From the NCBI RefSeq assembly GCF_950295315.1, contig NC_080181.1, positions 39,957,375 through 40,021,374 on the forward strand: a stretch of 64,000 bases of DNA, written 5' to 3'. The stretch is from Erinaceus europaeus. Lineage: Eukaryota > Chordata > Mammalia > Eulipotyphla > Erinaceidae. This document shows, piece by piece, positions 1 through 12,197 of the stretch. The notes beneath the pieces are model-generated. The model was not told where the DNA came from. It saw nothing but the letters and a program-made list of their open reading frames with translations, and ran no database searches. Position 1 is the stretch's first letter; the number at the start of each line of letters is the position of its first letter. A program made the position numbers and the translations under genes.

Positions 1-152
1 GAGAGAAAGACAGACACTTGCAGACCTACTTCGCTGCTTGTAAAGCGACTCCCCTGTGGTTGGGGAGCCGGGGACTCAAACTGGGATCCTTAAGCAGATC
101 CTTGTGTTTGCGTCACCTGCGCTTAACTTGCTGCGCTACTGCCCGGCTCCCT
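1..152 (-). mobile_element. tRNA-derived SINE (type A), cut by window start
   Basis: On the minus strand this reads as the head and body of the long hedgehog-type SINE: a tRNA-like region with a degenerate B box, then the CTCCCC body block and the GAAGCAGGTCTGCAG-like segment. The tail lies before base 1. About 15% diverged from the best copies in this window (7.4 and 11.9 kb), so it is an older copy. Confidence 0.85.
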
Positions 153-504
153 TGAGATATTTTTAAATTTTTTTATTGGGAGGTCCTCATGAGATTTTAT
201 TGTAATTGCAGGAGCAGGAACTCTGCCAACTGGGAAAAGATAAAAATGACAGTTTTTACTGTTTCCTTGCTCCTTCTTAAATGTCAACCTTATATAACTT
301 ATGAATTTGAACACTAGGATTTGAAAATTAGTAGAGACCACTTAGAAGTACTATCTTCAAATATTATTGTCTATAAAAGTGTTCATGTCTCAATAGCTTG
401 AAGCAATTATCTTAGAAATAATATTTCTGCGCAAGCCAGTATGTAATCCATGGTTGGCAAACACTAAAATCAAGAGAGCAGGTAAACTCTTTTCTTACTT
501 ACAG
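153..504. other. No recognisable feature
   Basis: AT-rich single-copy-looking DNA between two SINEs. I see no repeat, splice-flanked open segment or RNA gene. Confidence 0.5.
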
Positions 505-905
505 GTGACTTGCTTTGGGCACCCAGTAGAGAGTGCACATTTTACCATGTACAAGAAACCCTAGTTCAAATCCTGGTCCCTTCTGCAGGGGGAGTATCTT
601 CATGGGGAGTGGAACAGTGCTATGCCTCTCTCTTTTTTTTTTTTTTTTAATTTGTTTAGTATTGGATAGAGACATAAATTTAGAGGCAGTTGAAGAGAGG
701 GAAAGAAACAGAGAGAGACACCTGCAGTCCTTTCTCGCCACTCACGAAGTTTCCCCCTGCAGGGGACCAGGGGCTTGAACCTGGTTCCTTGCACACTGTA
801 AAGTGTGTGTTTAACCAGGTGTGCCACTACCTGGCCTCTGGCTTTTTTTCTCTTTCCCTCTCTCTGTTTCCTCTCACCTTCTTTGTTTCTCTTTGTCTCT
901 ATTAG
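505..905 (+). mobile_element. SINE type B, interrupted by another SINE
   Basis: A plus-strand short SINE (tRNA-like head near 513, CTGCAGGGGGA body near 585) is broken in its pyrimidine tail near 640 by an inverted SINE copy. Its tail of CTCTCTCTGTTTC-like sequence resumes at about 837-905. Confidence 0.75.
641..836 (-). mobile_element. SINE type B nested in SINE type B
   Basis: Poly-T at 632-648 is the A-tail of a minus-strand SINE. Its body (CACCTGCAG, CCCCCTGCAGGGG) and tRNA-like head (AACCAGGTGTGCCACTACC) follow to 836. It sits in opposite orientation inside the SINE at 505-905, forming an inverted pair. Confidence 0.8.
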
Positions 906-2537
906 GAAAGAAAATGACTGTGGGAGGTGGCATCATTGTGTGGCCACTGATTTCCAGAAAAGATCTTGATTCATTTCAGAGATTTTGATAAATTAAATAT
1001 ATCTCTGTCACTTACGGAGAAAAGTAAACTCTGTCTTCAAGTGATGTCTTTAACTTACCTATTTTCTTTTCTTTTGCCCTCATTGATCTTTGCAAAGTTT
1101 GAAGCTCTGGCAGAGAAACAGACCATGGGAGAAGTGGCTTAGTGATCATAGTTGGAGAATATGGGTTCTGCTCAAAACAGCACTGTTCTTGGTTCTCTGA
1201 TTGTTTAACAAGGTGATGAAAAGAACAGATGTCAAAACACATGATGGAACAAGAAATGGACTTGAATGTGATTTTTGGATGGCCTGGAGAAGACTCACCT
1301 CTTCCTATTGCTGCCCAACTTTGACTTATCAGTGGACAAAAAGTATCTTTCCTCATTGTCTCCTTCCCCTGCCATCATGTGCCTGATTTCTCATCAGCTA
1401 ATGTCTGAGTTTTGGTGTATGGATGTGAGCATTCTTTCTGGTCCTCTTTTGTTCCTGAAATAATAAAGACAACTCAGTGATATTGTACAATCATTAATTT
1501 TGCTTTATTTTTGTGTTTTGGCAAATCTCTGCCAACCACAATAGAAACCAAGTTCACCCCTACACTTTTAAATAGAAATGTTATTCTTCTACTTGGCAGA
1601 TACAGTAAGAACTTACCACATAGTATATTTAAAATACTCTAAGCACTTTGCATAGAAAAAAACCAAATGTTGGAAAACAAAGCCTCATAGTTACACTTTA
1701 TGGTTTAAAAACATGTAAATCATGGCTTTGTCTTTGTCTCTTTAATGTTTCTAGTTGTTTCCATCCCATCTTATTACAACCAAGATATTCAACTATTATG
1801 ACATTAGATGTCAAGCTGTCTAATGTATCCTTCCTCTGTCTACAGTTATTAAACCTCAAGTTTTCTTTTGACTATTAATTCTTGTTCAGCATTTTAAACT
1901 GCAATGGAGCCATAACAGATGAGTTGTGTTTGTTGTCCAGTCTATTTTTTCTTCATTCTGACTGGGAATAACACTGATGGGTACATGAAATTGATCCCTC
2001 TAAGCAGAGGGAAACCAGCAAGAGACCATTCTGGAAACAGATATAAAAGTAATCTTATTTAATCCAAAAGTCAGTCTGAAATCTGAGTTCTGCTGCAGAT
2101 TTCCTAGGGCTGACAATGTGACTTATTAATTTGCTCATTTCTGCACCCTGATTTGAGATCACTTCAACCAACCTCTGTGAATAATTCCAGATAAGGAAAG
2201 CAGATTGTCAGAAAGTGTTTTCTCTGTGGTCACAAACATATCCTGGTATTTTTCTAAAACTGCAATGACTTCGATCAATCTCCCAGCAGAGAACAGGTGA
2301 CCCACACAAAGGAAAGTTTTAATGAAACAATTATTCATAAGAACGTAGACCTTGCATCCAACATCCCTGGCCCAGTTTGTCTTTAACCTTGTGAAGAAGG
2401 CCCTGGCACAAGTAAATGCTGTTGTAACTTATTCAAAGTCTTGATTGGTCACATTTTAGGAATATATTGATGCTGAGCTGGTTCCTCAATATCTGCTGAG
2501 ATCTCTACAATTATTCAGGGCTTGAAGAAAACAAGTG
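906..2537. other. Single-copy-looking DNA with one candidate exon
   Basis: About 1.6 kb free of recognisable repeats, one of the longest such stretches here. The only coding-like signal is a 48-base open segment on the minus strand at 1059-1106 flanked by good splice-site matches (separate entry). No promoter or polyadenylation context is clear. Confidence 0.5.
1059..1106 (-). other. Candidate internal exon of an unknown gene
   Basis: On the minus strand a pyrimidine-rich stretch ending TTTCTCTGCCAG precedes 48 bases that end in ATAG followed by GTAAGT, a consensus 5' splice site. The segment is open in one frame and would encode roughly LQTLQRSMRAKEKKI, lysine-rich and coiled-coil-like. 48 is a multiple of three, so the exon would be phase-neutral. 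I do not recognise the protein and splice-like signals occur by chance, so this is only a candidate. Confidence 0.2.
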
Positions 2538-2745
2538 AGTGGGCCAGGCAGTAGTACACCCAGTTAAGCTCACACATTGCTTTGGACAAGGACCTGGGTT
2601 CAATCTCCTGGTCTCTACCTGCAAGGGCAAACTCTCACCAGTGGTGAACCAGGGCTGCAGTTGTCTCTCCTTTCTTCTCTATCTCCCCTTCCCCTTTCAA
2701 TTTCTCTCTGTCTCTATCCAATAACAAATAAATAAATATTTTTAA
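2538..2745 (+). mobile_element. SINE type B
   Basis: Head GGGCCAGGCAGTAGTACACC, B-box-like GGGTTCAATCTCC, body, CTCTGTCTCTATCCAATAA and an AAATAAATAAAT tail. All modules of the short SINE are present in order. Confidence 0.85.
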
Positions 2746-3000
2746 AGGAAAAGAGTGAGTGAGCAATGCTAAAACTGGTAGTTTCCCAGAGCTCATGGTT
2801 AAAGAAGTTCTGCTGAATGGTTTAGTGGTCAGAAGTGTGGGTGTGATTTTTTGCCAGTGGGATTAAAGCATGGCCACATTGGCTGTCATACTTGAAGACC
2901 AATCTTTAACATCTGATCATACTGGATTTATTATTTGAGTGTTATTGAACCATATGTGATCAGATTGGTATTTGGGAAAATAACAAGGAAATATAATAAG

Positions 3001-3285
3001 AGAGAGAGGAGACATAGAAACAGGCTGGGGGTATGGATCAACCTGCCAATGCTCATGTTCAGCGAAGAACCAATTACAGAAGACAGATCTTCCACCTTCT
3101 GCATCCCAGAATGATCCTGGGCCCATGCTCCCAGAAGGATAAAGAATAGAGAAACTTCTAGAGGAGAGAAGGAGATATGGAACTCTGCTAGTGGGAATTA
3201 AATTGTATAGAATTGTACCTCTCTTATCCACAGTCTTGTCAATCATTATTAAACCAATAACTAAAAAAAAAAATAAGGAAAGGAA
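3001..3285 (+). mobile_element. L1 3'-UTR end fragment
   Basis: Matches the terminal block of the long-3'-UTR L1 seen intact at 41.24-41.64 kb: ACAGGCTGGGGGTATGGAT, CCAGAAGGATAAAGAATAG, TGGAACTCTGCTAGTGGGAA, then an A-rich end. It is a 5'-truncated, old insertion. Confidence 0.8.
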
Positions 3286-3301
3286 AATAAGAATGAATGA
3301 C

Positions 3302-3515
3302 AAGGAAGGGGACAGGTGGTGGTGTACTTGGTTAAGTGCACGTTACAATATATAATAATGCAGGTTTGAGCTCCCAGTCTCCAGCAGGGAGAAAGCTTTG
3401 CGTGTGGTGAAGCAGTGTTGTAGTTCTCTCTCTCTCTCTTTTTACCATTCCCTTCCCTCTCTATTTCTGGTTATCTCTATCCAATAAACAAATTCAGTAA
3501 ACATTAAAAAAAAAA
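3302..3515 (+). mobile_element. SINE type B
   Basis: Head GGTGGTGTACTTGGTTAAGT, body with GCAGGGAGAAAGC, CTCTATTTCTGGTTATCTCT and an A-rich tail. It directly follows the L1 end at 3285. Confidence 0.85.
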
Positions 3516-4037
3516 GAAACACTTCCTCTACACAGACAGTTGTAGAAAGTCTCCGCTACTTCTGGATAAACCCAGAAGGATCATAGCAGAGTTCACTGCT
3601 TTTGCTTATCAACATCCTGTTTCTCTGTGTCTGCATGTCTGCTTTTATCCAAAAAGGGCAGAACATTAAACCTTGTCAGCCACAGTATCATCATCAGGAG
3701 ATGTAGATTCAATTACACTAATTTGATACTTAAAGCATAACGAACAGTATCATGAAGTTTCTAGCGTGTGTGTAGTTTTTATGACACGTGGAGCCCTTAG
3801 TTAATAATTTCAGCTTAAAGCCACCAAGATGCAGTGGAAACATTTTGAAACTCTTGAAGTTTCAAAATATCTTGAAAATATCTTTATTGGGGTAGAGGGG
3901 AACCTGACACCTTCTGCTACCTCCCTTGGGCTGTGCGTCATATAGATAGGTAAAGAAATCCTTATCCTGAGACAAACCAGAAGTAGCCTGTATAACTATA
4001 GGCCTCTAAATAAATTAAGTATCTGTCTATCTATATA
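3516..4037. other. No recognisable feature
   Basis: AT-rich sequence between SINEs. I see no repeat match or credible coding segment. Confidence 0.45.
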
Positions 4038-4243
4038 TTTTAAATTATCTTTATTTATTGGATAAAGATAGCCAGACATTGAGAGGGAGGGGAATGTAGA
4101 GAGGGAAAAAGAAAGAAAGACACCTGCAGTCCTGCTTCATCATTCACAAAACTTTTCCCTCACATGGGGACTGGGAGAGCTCAAACCCAGGTTCTTTCAT
4201 ACTGTAACATGTGCATGCAACCAGGTGCACCACCATCCAGCCC
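4038..4243 (-). mobile_element. SINE type B
   Basis: Minus-strand copy: T-rich tail with TTTATTTATTGGATA, GAGAGGGAGGGG, CACCTGCAGTCC, then the tRNA-like head ending CACCATCCAGCCCC. Confidence 0.85.
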
Positions 4244-4244
4244 C

Positions 4245-4299
4245 AATATCTATCTGTCTGTCTGTCTGTCTGCCTATCTATCTATCTATCTATCTATCC
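4245..4299. repeat. (TCTG)n(TCTA)n microsatellite
   Basis: Tandem tetranucleotides, first TCTG then TCTA, directly beside the SINE head rather than its tail. Confidence 0.95.
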
Positions 4300-5101
4300 C
4301 CTATCAGTTGCTGATTCCATAAGAAAAATAAATCCAGCCTTGAGCTCTAATAACTGAAGATATCTAAGGACATGGATATGCTGATTATATGAGAAAACCA
4401 TTCTTCTTTCATCACAACAGATTAATTATAAGCTCATTAGCCTTGGTCATTTTGTAGATTTTATTTTTGTCTTCCTTACTAAATGTCTACTTGCTGAATC
4501 TTCTGAAGTCTGCCTCTCTTATGCTTCTTCCAGAAAAATTCCATTTTTAATTTTTTTTCCTTTCTAAGTGGTTTTGTATCTAATCCTCATATCCTCACTT
4601 CATCTCCCCAGCCCAGGTCATTAGTCATTTATTTGTCAGGTCCCTGAACATTTGCTGTACTAAGTTATCCTTCTCGAATGTACATAGAATTTACAATGAC
4701 TGCTAGTCTACATTCATGATCCAATTAGTGTGTTGACATAATAATAATGGACCAGTACAATGTTCTATGGATCATTAACATAATCAAATTTACTCCGATG
4801 TATTGAAAGTAAGCAAAAGAGCAAAGATAGCCTGAAGATAGGAATAAAGGTGCATTGCTGTTGTCACATAAAGCATTTTTGAATAAAACAATTATGGTTG
4901 GTGATCAGATTAAGAAAGGAATTGTTAATCAAACAGCTGCATAGTAGATGCCAGATACTAAATTAATCTATTCCAGTTAAAATATCATCTTATAAGCAGC
5001 ATCACTATCTGTATTCAATTGTATATGATCACTTTCTTAGATCCTTCTAATTTTTGCAAGGATTATAAAATTTAATTGGCTATACTAATAATGACACTCC
5101 C
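4300..5101. other. No recognisable feature
   Basis: About 800 bases of AT-rich DNA without an evident repeat or open segment of interest. Confidence 0.45.
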
Positions 5102-5305
5102 TTGGGGCCATTGGGTGATGGGGCAACTGATGGAATGGACACATTATCATGCACAAGGACCCAGGTTCAAATCCCTGGCTCCCACCTGCTGGGGAAGGGG
5201 CTTCACAAGTGATGAAGTGGTGCTGCATGTCTCTCTTTTTCTCTGTCCTTCCCTATTTCCACATTATATCTCAGTTTCCTCTCTACTCAGTAAATAAAAG
5301 TAATT
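5102..5305 (+). mobile_element. SINE type B
   Basis: GGGGCCATTGGGTGATGGGG head, GACCCAGGTTCAAATCCC B-box region, body and AGTAAATAAAAG tail. The head carries a small internal duplication or divergence near 5110-5125. Confidence 0.8.
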
Positions 5306-5944
5306 AGGTGGAACTATGGCAACCTCGTCAGGGAAATTTGCCTCTCACACAGAAAATGAATGTTACAACAAAATAACTCAACTAATTTCATAAGAGAATA
5401 TCTGGGATTTCTGATAAAGAAAGGCATATTACTTTCTGAAGGTTGGTGATTTTGCATATATCCCAGAAGCAGGAGGGAGCAGGAGAAAGGCTCAAGCAGA
5501 ACCCAACACCACCTTGGTGGTAGCTGCCATATTTGCAATCATTTCAAATCCATGTGGTAGATTTAAAGGGCCCATTTAAAGGGACTTAGTGGCTTAAGAT
5601 AGGAGCTCTAAACTGACTTTCAGAGCTACAGAAATGATAAGATCCTGAACAAATTCTATGGAATAGTTTAGAGGAACTGGGGAATGGAATATTTCCCTCG
5701 TGACATCATGAAAACATATCAAACTCCAAGATGTCCCAGCTGTCATAGAGACCCTGGTGGTCAGGGTCAGACTTCCCTACAGGCAAGAAAAGTGATTTTG
5801 ACCTCATCACAGAGTTCTTACTTTCAAGAATCAGTTTGGGAAGAGAAGGAGGTCTGGGATCCCTACAATTTCCCAAGACTAGTTCCATAATGCTATATTA
5901 TTTCAAAGCTCTTCTCCTCCCTTCCCAACTCACATAAAATAGAA
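5306..5944. other. Single-copy-looking DNA
   Basis: No repeat family recognised. An open frame of 68 codons at 5684-5890 has no recognisable protein character and I treat it as chance. Confidence 0.4.
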
Positions 5945-6240
5945 TCCTGGAGCCCAGCTTCCCCAGATTCCTGCCCCACTAGGGAAAGAGAGAGACAGGC
6001 TGGAAGTATGGATCAACCTGCCAATGCCTATATTCAGTGGGGAAGCAATTATAGAAGCCAGATCTTCTACCTTCTACACCCCATAATGACCTGGGTCCAT
6101 ACTCCCAGAGGGATAAAGAATAGGAAAACTATCGGGGGAGGGGATGAGATATAGAGTTCTGGTGGTGGGAATTGTACGGATTGTACCCCTCTTATCCTAT
6201 GGTTTTGCCAGTGTTTCCTTTTTATAAATAAAAATAAAAA
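5945..6240 (+). mobile_element. L1 3'-UTR end fragment
   Basis: Terminal block of the long-3'-UTR L1, well conserved: ACTAGGGAAAGAGAGAGACA, CAGAGGGATAAAGAATAGG, GTTCTGGTGGTGGGAATTGT, TATAAATAAAAATAAAAA. 5'-truncated. Confidence 0.88.
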
Positions 6241-7428
6241 ATACCCACAGAATCCAGCACCACCTGTGGCAACAAAAGAAACAAACAAAAAAATGGATAA
6301 AACTAGGAAAACACTAGTTTTGTAAAACCAAGGTGAAGGCCAGCTACTAAATAGTGTAAATCTAAAACAACTATCAGAGAATGAGTTTAGTGAATATATT
6401 ATCAGGAAATTTGTAGATATGCAAAGCTCTTACTAATATGGAGAGATGTATTAAGAACGTAATACATGACTGCAAAGTATCAGTAGCAAAATGGAAAACA
6501 TGAAAACAGTTACAGGGTATGAATGACACTTTGAATGCATTTTAGTTTCAAATAGAAAGTCAAGGAATTAGATTTCTCATGTTGAAGGACTAATTTATGT
6601 AAGAGGAGAATAAAGGTTTAGGAAAAGTCAGTCAAGTTTTTGAGAGACTGAAAACTCCATCAGAAAAATATATATAAGAATTATAGGGGTCTCAGAAGGA
6701 GAGGAGAATAAGAAGGAATCAAAAACAATGTTCAATGAAATAATAGCAGAAATTTGTCAAAATCATGAATGTGGTAATAATATGAAAGTTCACAAATTCA
6801 GTAGACTGGCCACACTACTAAATCCAAATAGACTTACAAATTGCTAGAAATTGAAAAAATAAAGTTAATTATAAAATCTGTAAACCCTGGAGGCCAGGAG
6901 AGAGAGGAGTGATATATTTATGGTTTTAAAATATAATAACTACCATTCACATATACTTTACACTGAGAGACTATTGTTCAAATATGAAGGAACAATTAAA
7001 ACTGTACTAGACATACAAAAAAACTGAAGGAGCTTGCCATTACCAGATCTGCATTGCAAGAGTTGCTGAAAGGAGCTCTATATAGAAAGAAAGAAGGAAC
7101 ATTTAACTCTCAATAAGGGGATTAACAGTAAAACAGACTCAGGTACACAGACCATAGAAATATGAAACAACTGTAAAGCATGAAATGGGAATGGATAGAA
7201 GATATTCAAACAATGTCATTAACAGACTTAGATCTTAGCAGACTAAGATCTCCATGATTAATTATTCCATAGGCACAGATAAAGAAAAAATGAAGAAAAA
7301 AAAGATGATTTGGAGAACATATATGTCTATGGTTCCTGCCACCATGCTAAAAATTAGAGTGGAAACAACAGTAGAACTGAGAAAGAAAGATTCTTTATGA
7401 AACACTTCAAAGGGAGGGCTAGGTTTTT

Positions 7429-7723
7429 TTTTTAATTTTTTTTTATATTTATTTTATTTATTTATTCCCTTTTGTTGCCCTTGTTGTTTTATTGTTGTAG
7501 TTATTAGTGTTGTTGTCGTTGTTGGATAGGACAGAGAGAAATGGAGAGAGGAGGGGAAGACAGAGAGGAGGAGAGAAAGATAGACACCTGCAGACCTGCT
7601 TCACCGCCTGTGAAGCGACTCCCCTGCAGGTGGGGAGCTGGGGTTCGAACCGGGATCCTCATGCCGGTCCTTGTGCTTTGCGCCACCTGCGCTTAACCTG
7701 CTGCGCTACAGCCCGACTCCCCA
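7429..7723 (-). mobile_element. SINE type A with 16-bp target duplication
   Basis: Full-length minus-strand copy with an almost undecayed tRNA-like head (CTGCGCTACAGCCCGACTCC), B box as GGGGTTCGAACC, body, GGATAGGACAGAGAGAAATG block and an ATTTATTTATT tail. GGAGGGCTAGGTTTTT occurs at 7413-7428 and again at 7724-7739, a perfect target-site duplication. Low divergence makes this one of the youngest SINEs in the window. The poly-A tail and duplication length fit L1-driven insertion. Confidence 0.95.
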
Positions 7724-9430
7724 GGAGGGCTAGGTTTTTAGAAAAGAACAGAAAAGCTCCTCTCAAGAGGAGTTAAATTTATGGTGTGCTGTGCACTTAG
7801 ACTTGTTAGAAATATGCTTAGTCTTTTCTTAGACTATATTCTAACTAAATTAATGCCTATCCTTTCTTCAATCCTATTCCACTTATCCAAAGTAATTGAA
7901 TACTGGATAAGGGCATTTGGCAGAATCCAACAATCATTTATTACAAAAACTCTCAAGTAAGGGAACTTTCTCAAAAAGCTGAAAGTACATTGAAAGACTC
8001 CTATAGTTAATATCATGCATAATAATAAGAAATTAAATATTTTCTGTTAAAGTCAGAAATAAAGCATTCTTTACCCATATCATAACTTATGCAACAAGAA
8101 AAAGCAACCAAAGGGATACATAATGTAAAAGAAGAAATTAACTCCATTATTCAGAAATTATATGGTTATCAAAGTATAAAATCCAAAAGTGTGCAGGAAA
8201 ACTGTTGTTATTGTGAGGTTGTAGAGTGGCAGACACCAGATCAGATGCTTCTGCAAAACAACAAATACCTATAGCTATTGAATTTAACAAAATTCACCAC
8301 CTAAAGCCGATACATCTGCAGAAACACCACAGACTCAAGTGGGTGCTTGTGTGCATGGTTGGGGGAGAAGGGGCATGAGACTAAAGCCAAACACAAAGAA
8401 TTTAGAGCTACAGCAGAACACAGCACCATTATCCCTCTAACTACAGCAGTAGTCAAGGAACAAACAAAACTAACTTTAATTCCTCCAGCATGCAACATGT
8501 ATATAAATAAAGTGAAGTTTAAGGACCACAACAATAACACCACCTTTTGGCCATTAATAACCCACACAATAAACGCATAAACAGAACTAGTGTAGAAACA
8601 AACCACAAAACGTGACAATTCAGACAGAAATGAAACAGAAGAACTCTAAGAAAATACAGACATTGAGGGATTATCAGAGAAAGACTACAGAAAGCTCCCT
8701 ATGAGGGCTCTCTAAGAATCCAACCATAGTATGGAGAAACATGTCAAAAGTTCAAAGAATATTTCACTAAGCAGTTAGGAAGCATGGAAAAAAAATCCAA
8801 GCAGAACTATAGGAAATAAAAGACACTTTCAGTCCAGTACTAACTCAGGTAGTAGGCTTAGGGAGTAGATTCACCCATGCTGAAGAAAGAATATCTAATC
8901 TAGAAGATACAATTAGATCACTCTTTCAATTTAAAGATGAGGGAGAAGGAAGGTTTATAAAAAATGAAGCAACTCTCTGTGAGATTGCAGACTCAATCAA
9001 AACATCAAATGTAAAAGGGCTGGGAATTCTCGAGAAAGAGGACAGGTGGAAGGAACAGAGGCCATAGTCAGGGAAACTTTAGCTGAGAATTTTCCTCACA
9101 CAGGCAGTTCTCAGAACATATGCTTCCAAGAGGAATATCATTGTAAAACTATCAAAATGAAATAACAAGGAAAAAAAATTGCAAGCTGCTAAGGAAAAGA
9201 AAGAAGCTATTTTCAAAGGTAGAGTTACTAGGCTTTCATCACAAACCTTAGAAGCAAGAGAAGAGTAGAATAACATATTCAAAGTACTGAAAGGGGAATT
9301 TCAGTCATCGATCTTGTATCCTGAAAAATTATACTTCATATATGAGATGGAAATAAAGATCATCTCAAATTTTCAAGAGCTAAAGGAATTTGTCATTATC
9401 AACCCCACCTTACAAGAATTACTGAAAAGA

Positions 9431-9626
9431 GAGGGCCAGGCGGTGGTTAAGCACACACATTACAGTACACAAGAACCCAGGTTCAAGCCCCTGGTCCCCA
9501 CCTGCAAGGGGAATGCTTTATGAGTGGTGAAGCAGGGCTGCAGGTCTCTCTGTCTCTTTCCTTCTGTGCCTCCCCCTTCCCTTTCAATTTCTCTCTGTCT
9601 CTATCCAATAATAAAATTAAAAAAAA
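9431..9626 (+). mobile_element. SINE type B with 14-bp target duplication
   Basis: Complete short SINE (GAGGGCCAGGCGGTGGTTAA head to ATAATAAAATTAAAAAAA tail) inserted in the old L1. AATTACTGAAAAGA at 9417-9430 is repeated at 9627-9640. Confidence 0.95.
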
Positions 9627-10559
9627 AATTACTGAAAAGAATCCCACAAAGAAAAGAAACAAAGGAATACACATTCTAAGTAAAGTGAACAGTAGTAGAC
9701 TAGAACTAAGAACACAATAAAAGAGGAAAGAACAATACCACCATAAAATGGAGGGAACTAATGGACAATAAAGTTCTATCCAATGTTAATTAATCAAGAT
9801 TGACTTTAAGAAGAATATATATATATCAACACTTGTTGTTACACTTATGGTAATCACAATACAAAAGAAGGAACAGAGATTTACAGAAAGCACAAGAGAA
9901 ATCAGTGAGTATCTCATCAGTGAAATCCATCCACACAAAATGACAGATAGAAATAACTGGACAAGAGTCAACAATTTAAAGCAAACTAAAACAAAAACCA
10001 AAATGGATGGAAACAAGCCAAAAAATATCAATAATCACCCTAAATGTGAATGGTGAATGGCTTAAATTTATCTGTCAAAAGAATCACAGAAGTTAAATGG
10101 ATTGAAAAACATGATCCACCCATTATATAACTTCAGTAAACACACATTCAAAAAAAAAAAAAAAAAAAAGAAAGCTTAATGTAGTAGGCTGGAGCAAGAT
10201 TTTCCAAGGTAGTTATTTAGGGAAAAAATAAAGCAAGGACAATTATTTATTCTGTTCTCAGCTAAAATAGTCTTTTAGGTAAAGAACATAAGCAGAGACT
10301 GAGAGGACAGTACATAATGGTCAAAGGGATAATCCAACAAGAAGACATAACCATTATAAATATATATTCCCCAAACTCAAGTGCACCCACACATATAAAA
10401 TAAATACTTACTGAACTTAAGGGAGCCATTGACAGCAACACAGTAATGATAGGATGATCTTAACACACCACTCACAGCAATAGACAGACCGTCTGGACAA
10501 AAACACCATAGAGAAGCAGCAGTCTTAAATGCAACCATAGACAAAATGGGTCTAACATA

Positions 10560-10571
10560 TATCTATATCTA

Positions 10572-10618
<47 letters not shown>

Positions 10619-10620
10619 AT
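10560..10620. repeat. (TATC)n microsatellite
   Basis: About a dozen TATC/TCTA units inside the old L1 ORF2 region, flanked by imperfect ATCTATATCT units. Confidence 0.95.
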
Positions 10621-10746
10621 ACATAGATATGCAACTTTCCATCCCAAAATAAACGGATACACATTCTTCTCAAGTACACATGGAACATTCACAAGGATTG
10701 ACTATATAGTGGGCCACAAAGACAGCTTAAAAAATATGTAAATATG

Positions 10747-11015
10747 GGAGGTGAATGGTACCACAGTGGGTTAAGTGCACGAGGCACGGAGTGCAAGGAC
10801 AGGTGTAAGGATCCTGGTTTGAGATCCTGGCTCCCCACCTGCAGGGGAGTTGCTTCACGGGCATTGAAGCAAGTCTGCAGGTGTCGCTCTTTCTCTCCTC
10901 CTGTCTTCCCCTCCTCTCTCCATTTCTCTCTGTCCTATCTAACAACAACAACCATAATAACTACAACAATAAAAACAACAAGGGCAACAAAAGGCAAAGC
11001 AAATAAATAAAATTT
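10747..11015 (+). mobile_element. SINE type A
   Basis: Diverged long SINE with ordered head, body (CTCCCCACCTGCAGGGGAGT), CTCTCTGTCCTATC, ACAACAATAAAAACAACAAG and an AAATAAATAAAA tail. Imperfect flanking repeats of the type TAAAAATATGTNAATAT lie at about 10730 and 11016. Confidence 0.9.
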
Positions 11016-11819
11016 TAAAAATATGTCAATATTAAAATTATAAAATGCATCTTCTCAGACTATGATGGTATGAAGCTAGAAATCAACCAAAAAAAGTTCC
11101 CCAAAGCCTGAACACTAAACATGTTTCTGAATAATGCATGGGTCATTGAAGAGATCTAAAAAGAAATTAAGAATTACCTTGATACCAATAAAAATGAAGA
11201 AATTAGCTATCTGACCTTGTGGGATGTAGCAAAAGCAGTCTGAGAGGGAAGCAATACAGGCCCACATTAATAAAGAAAAGAAATCACTAGTAAATCATCT
11301 AACAACCTAACTGAACCAACTAGAAATGGAGCAACAGAGAGACCAAGAAGAGCCCACAACTAAAGCCACACAGGTAGGCTGCCTAATGGAGAAAACAAGG
11401 TCTCTTTAACAAATGGTAGTGAAAGAACTGGTCATTCACATGTAGAAAAATGAAACTAGGCCATCAATTAACACCATACAACAAAATTAGCTCAAGTTGA
11501 ACCAAAGATCTGGATATTAGATCTGCAACTATACAATACATAGATCATATCAGTGAAACATTTCATGGCATTAACACTAAAAATGTATTTGGAGACTGTA
11601 GGGAGGTTGTGGGGATGTGATGGAGCCTGGTAGGGCTTGCCCTGAGAAGTGAGTCCGCCCTGTTAGTCTCCCTCTCTACAGAGGGGTTGAACAAAAGGGG
11701 GGACACAGGAACCTCAAAAGGTTGCCCGCCATATAAGCCTTCCCTGCCTCACAAATATCCTGCATCTTCCCGCCTCCCGGAGCAGGCATTCTTTAAGGGG
11801 GTGGGTTATGGGGATTGGG

Positions 11820-11905
11820 TGTTGGGAATTGTGTGGAGTTGTACCCCTCCTACCTTATGCTTTTGTTCACTAATCCTTTCTTAAATAAAAAATTAAAAAA
11901 AAAAA
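11820..11905 (+). mobile_element. L1 3' terminal fragment inside the LTR
   Basis: TTGGGAATTGTGTGGAGTTG, ACCCCTCCTACC, TAAATAAAAAATTAAAA: the last about 80 bases of the long-3'-UTR L1, or an LTR-borne relative of it, just before the SINE. Confidence 0.6.
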
Positions 11906-11918
11906 AACATAAAGCCTG

Positions 11919-12197
11919 GCGAGTCGGGCTGTAGCGCAGCGGGTTAAGCGCAGGTGGCGCAAAGCACAAGGACCGGCATAAGGATCCTGGTTCGAACCCC
12001 GGCTCCCCACCTGCAGGGGAGTCGCTTCACAGGCGGTGAAGCAGGTCTGCAGGTGTCTATCTTTTTCTCCTCCTCTCTGTCTTCCCCTCCTCTCTCCATT
12101 TCTCTCTGTCCTATCCAACAACGACAACAACAATAATAACTACAACAATAAAACAACAAGGGCAACAAAAGGGAATAAATAAATAAAATAAAATATT
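11919..12197 (+). mobile_element. SINE type A, young copy
   Basis: Near-consensus long SINE: GAGTCGGGCTGTAGCGCAGC head with A-box-like GTAGCGCAGCGGGTTAAGCG, B box GGTTCGAACCC, body and ACAACAATAAAACAACAAGG. The target duplication (about 17-19 bases ending ACATAAAGCCTG) lies at both sides. Very similar to the 7.4-kb copy in opposite orientation. Confidence 0.95.

Noticed and set aside
7600..7710. tRNA-gene-like sequence with good A and B boxes
   Set aside because: It is the head of a SINE with poly-A-type tail and target duplication. It lacks a full cloverleaf acceptor stem, so not a functional tRNA gene.
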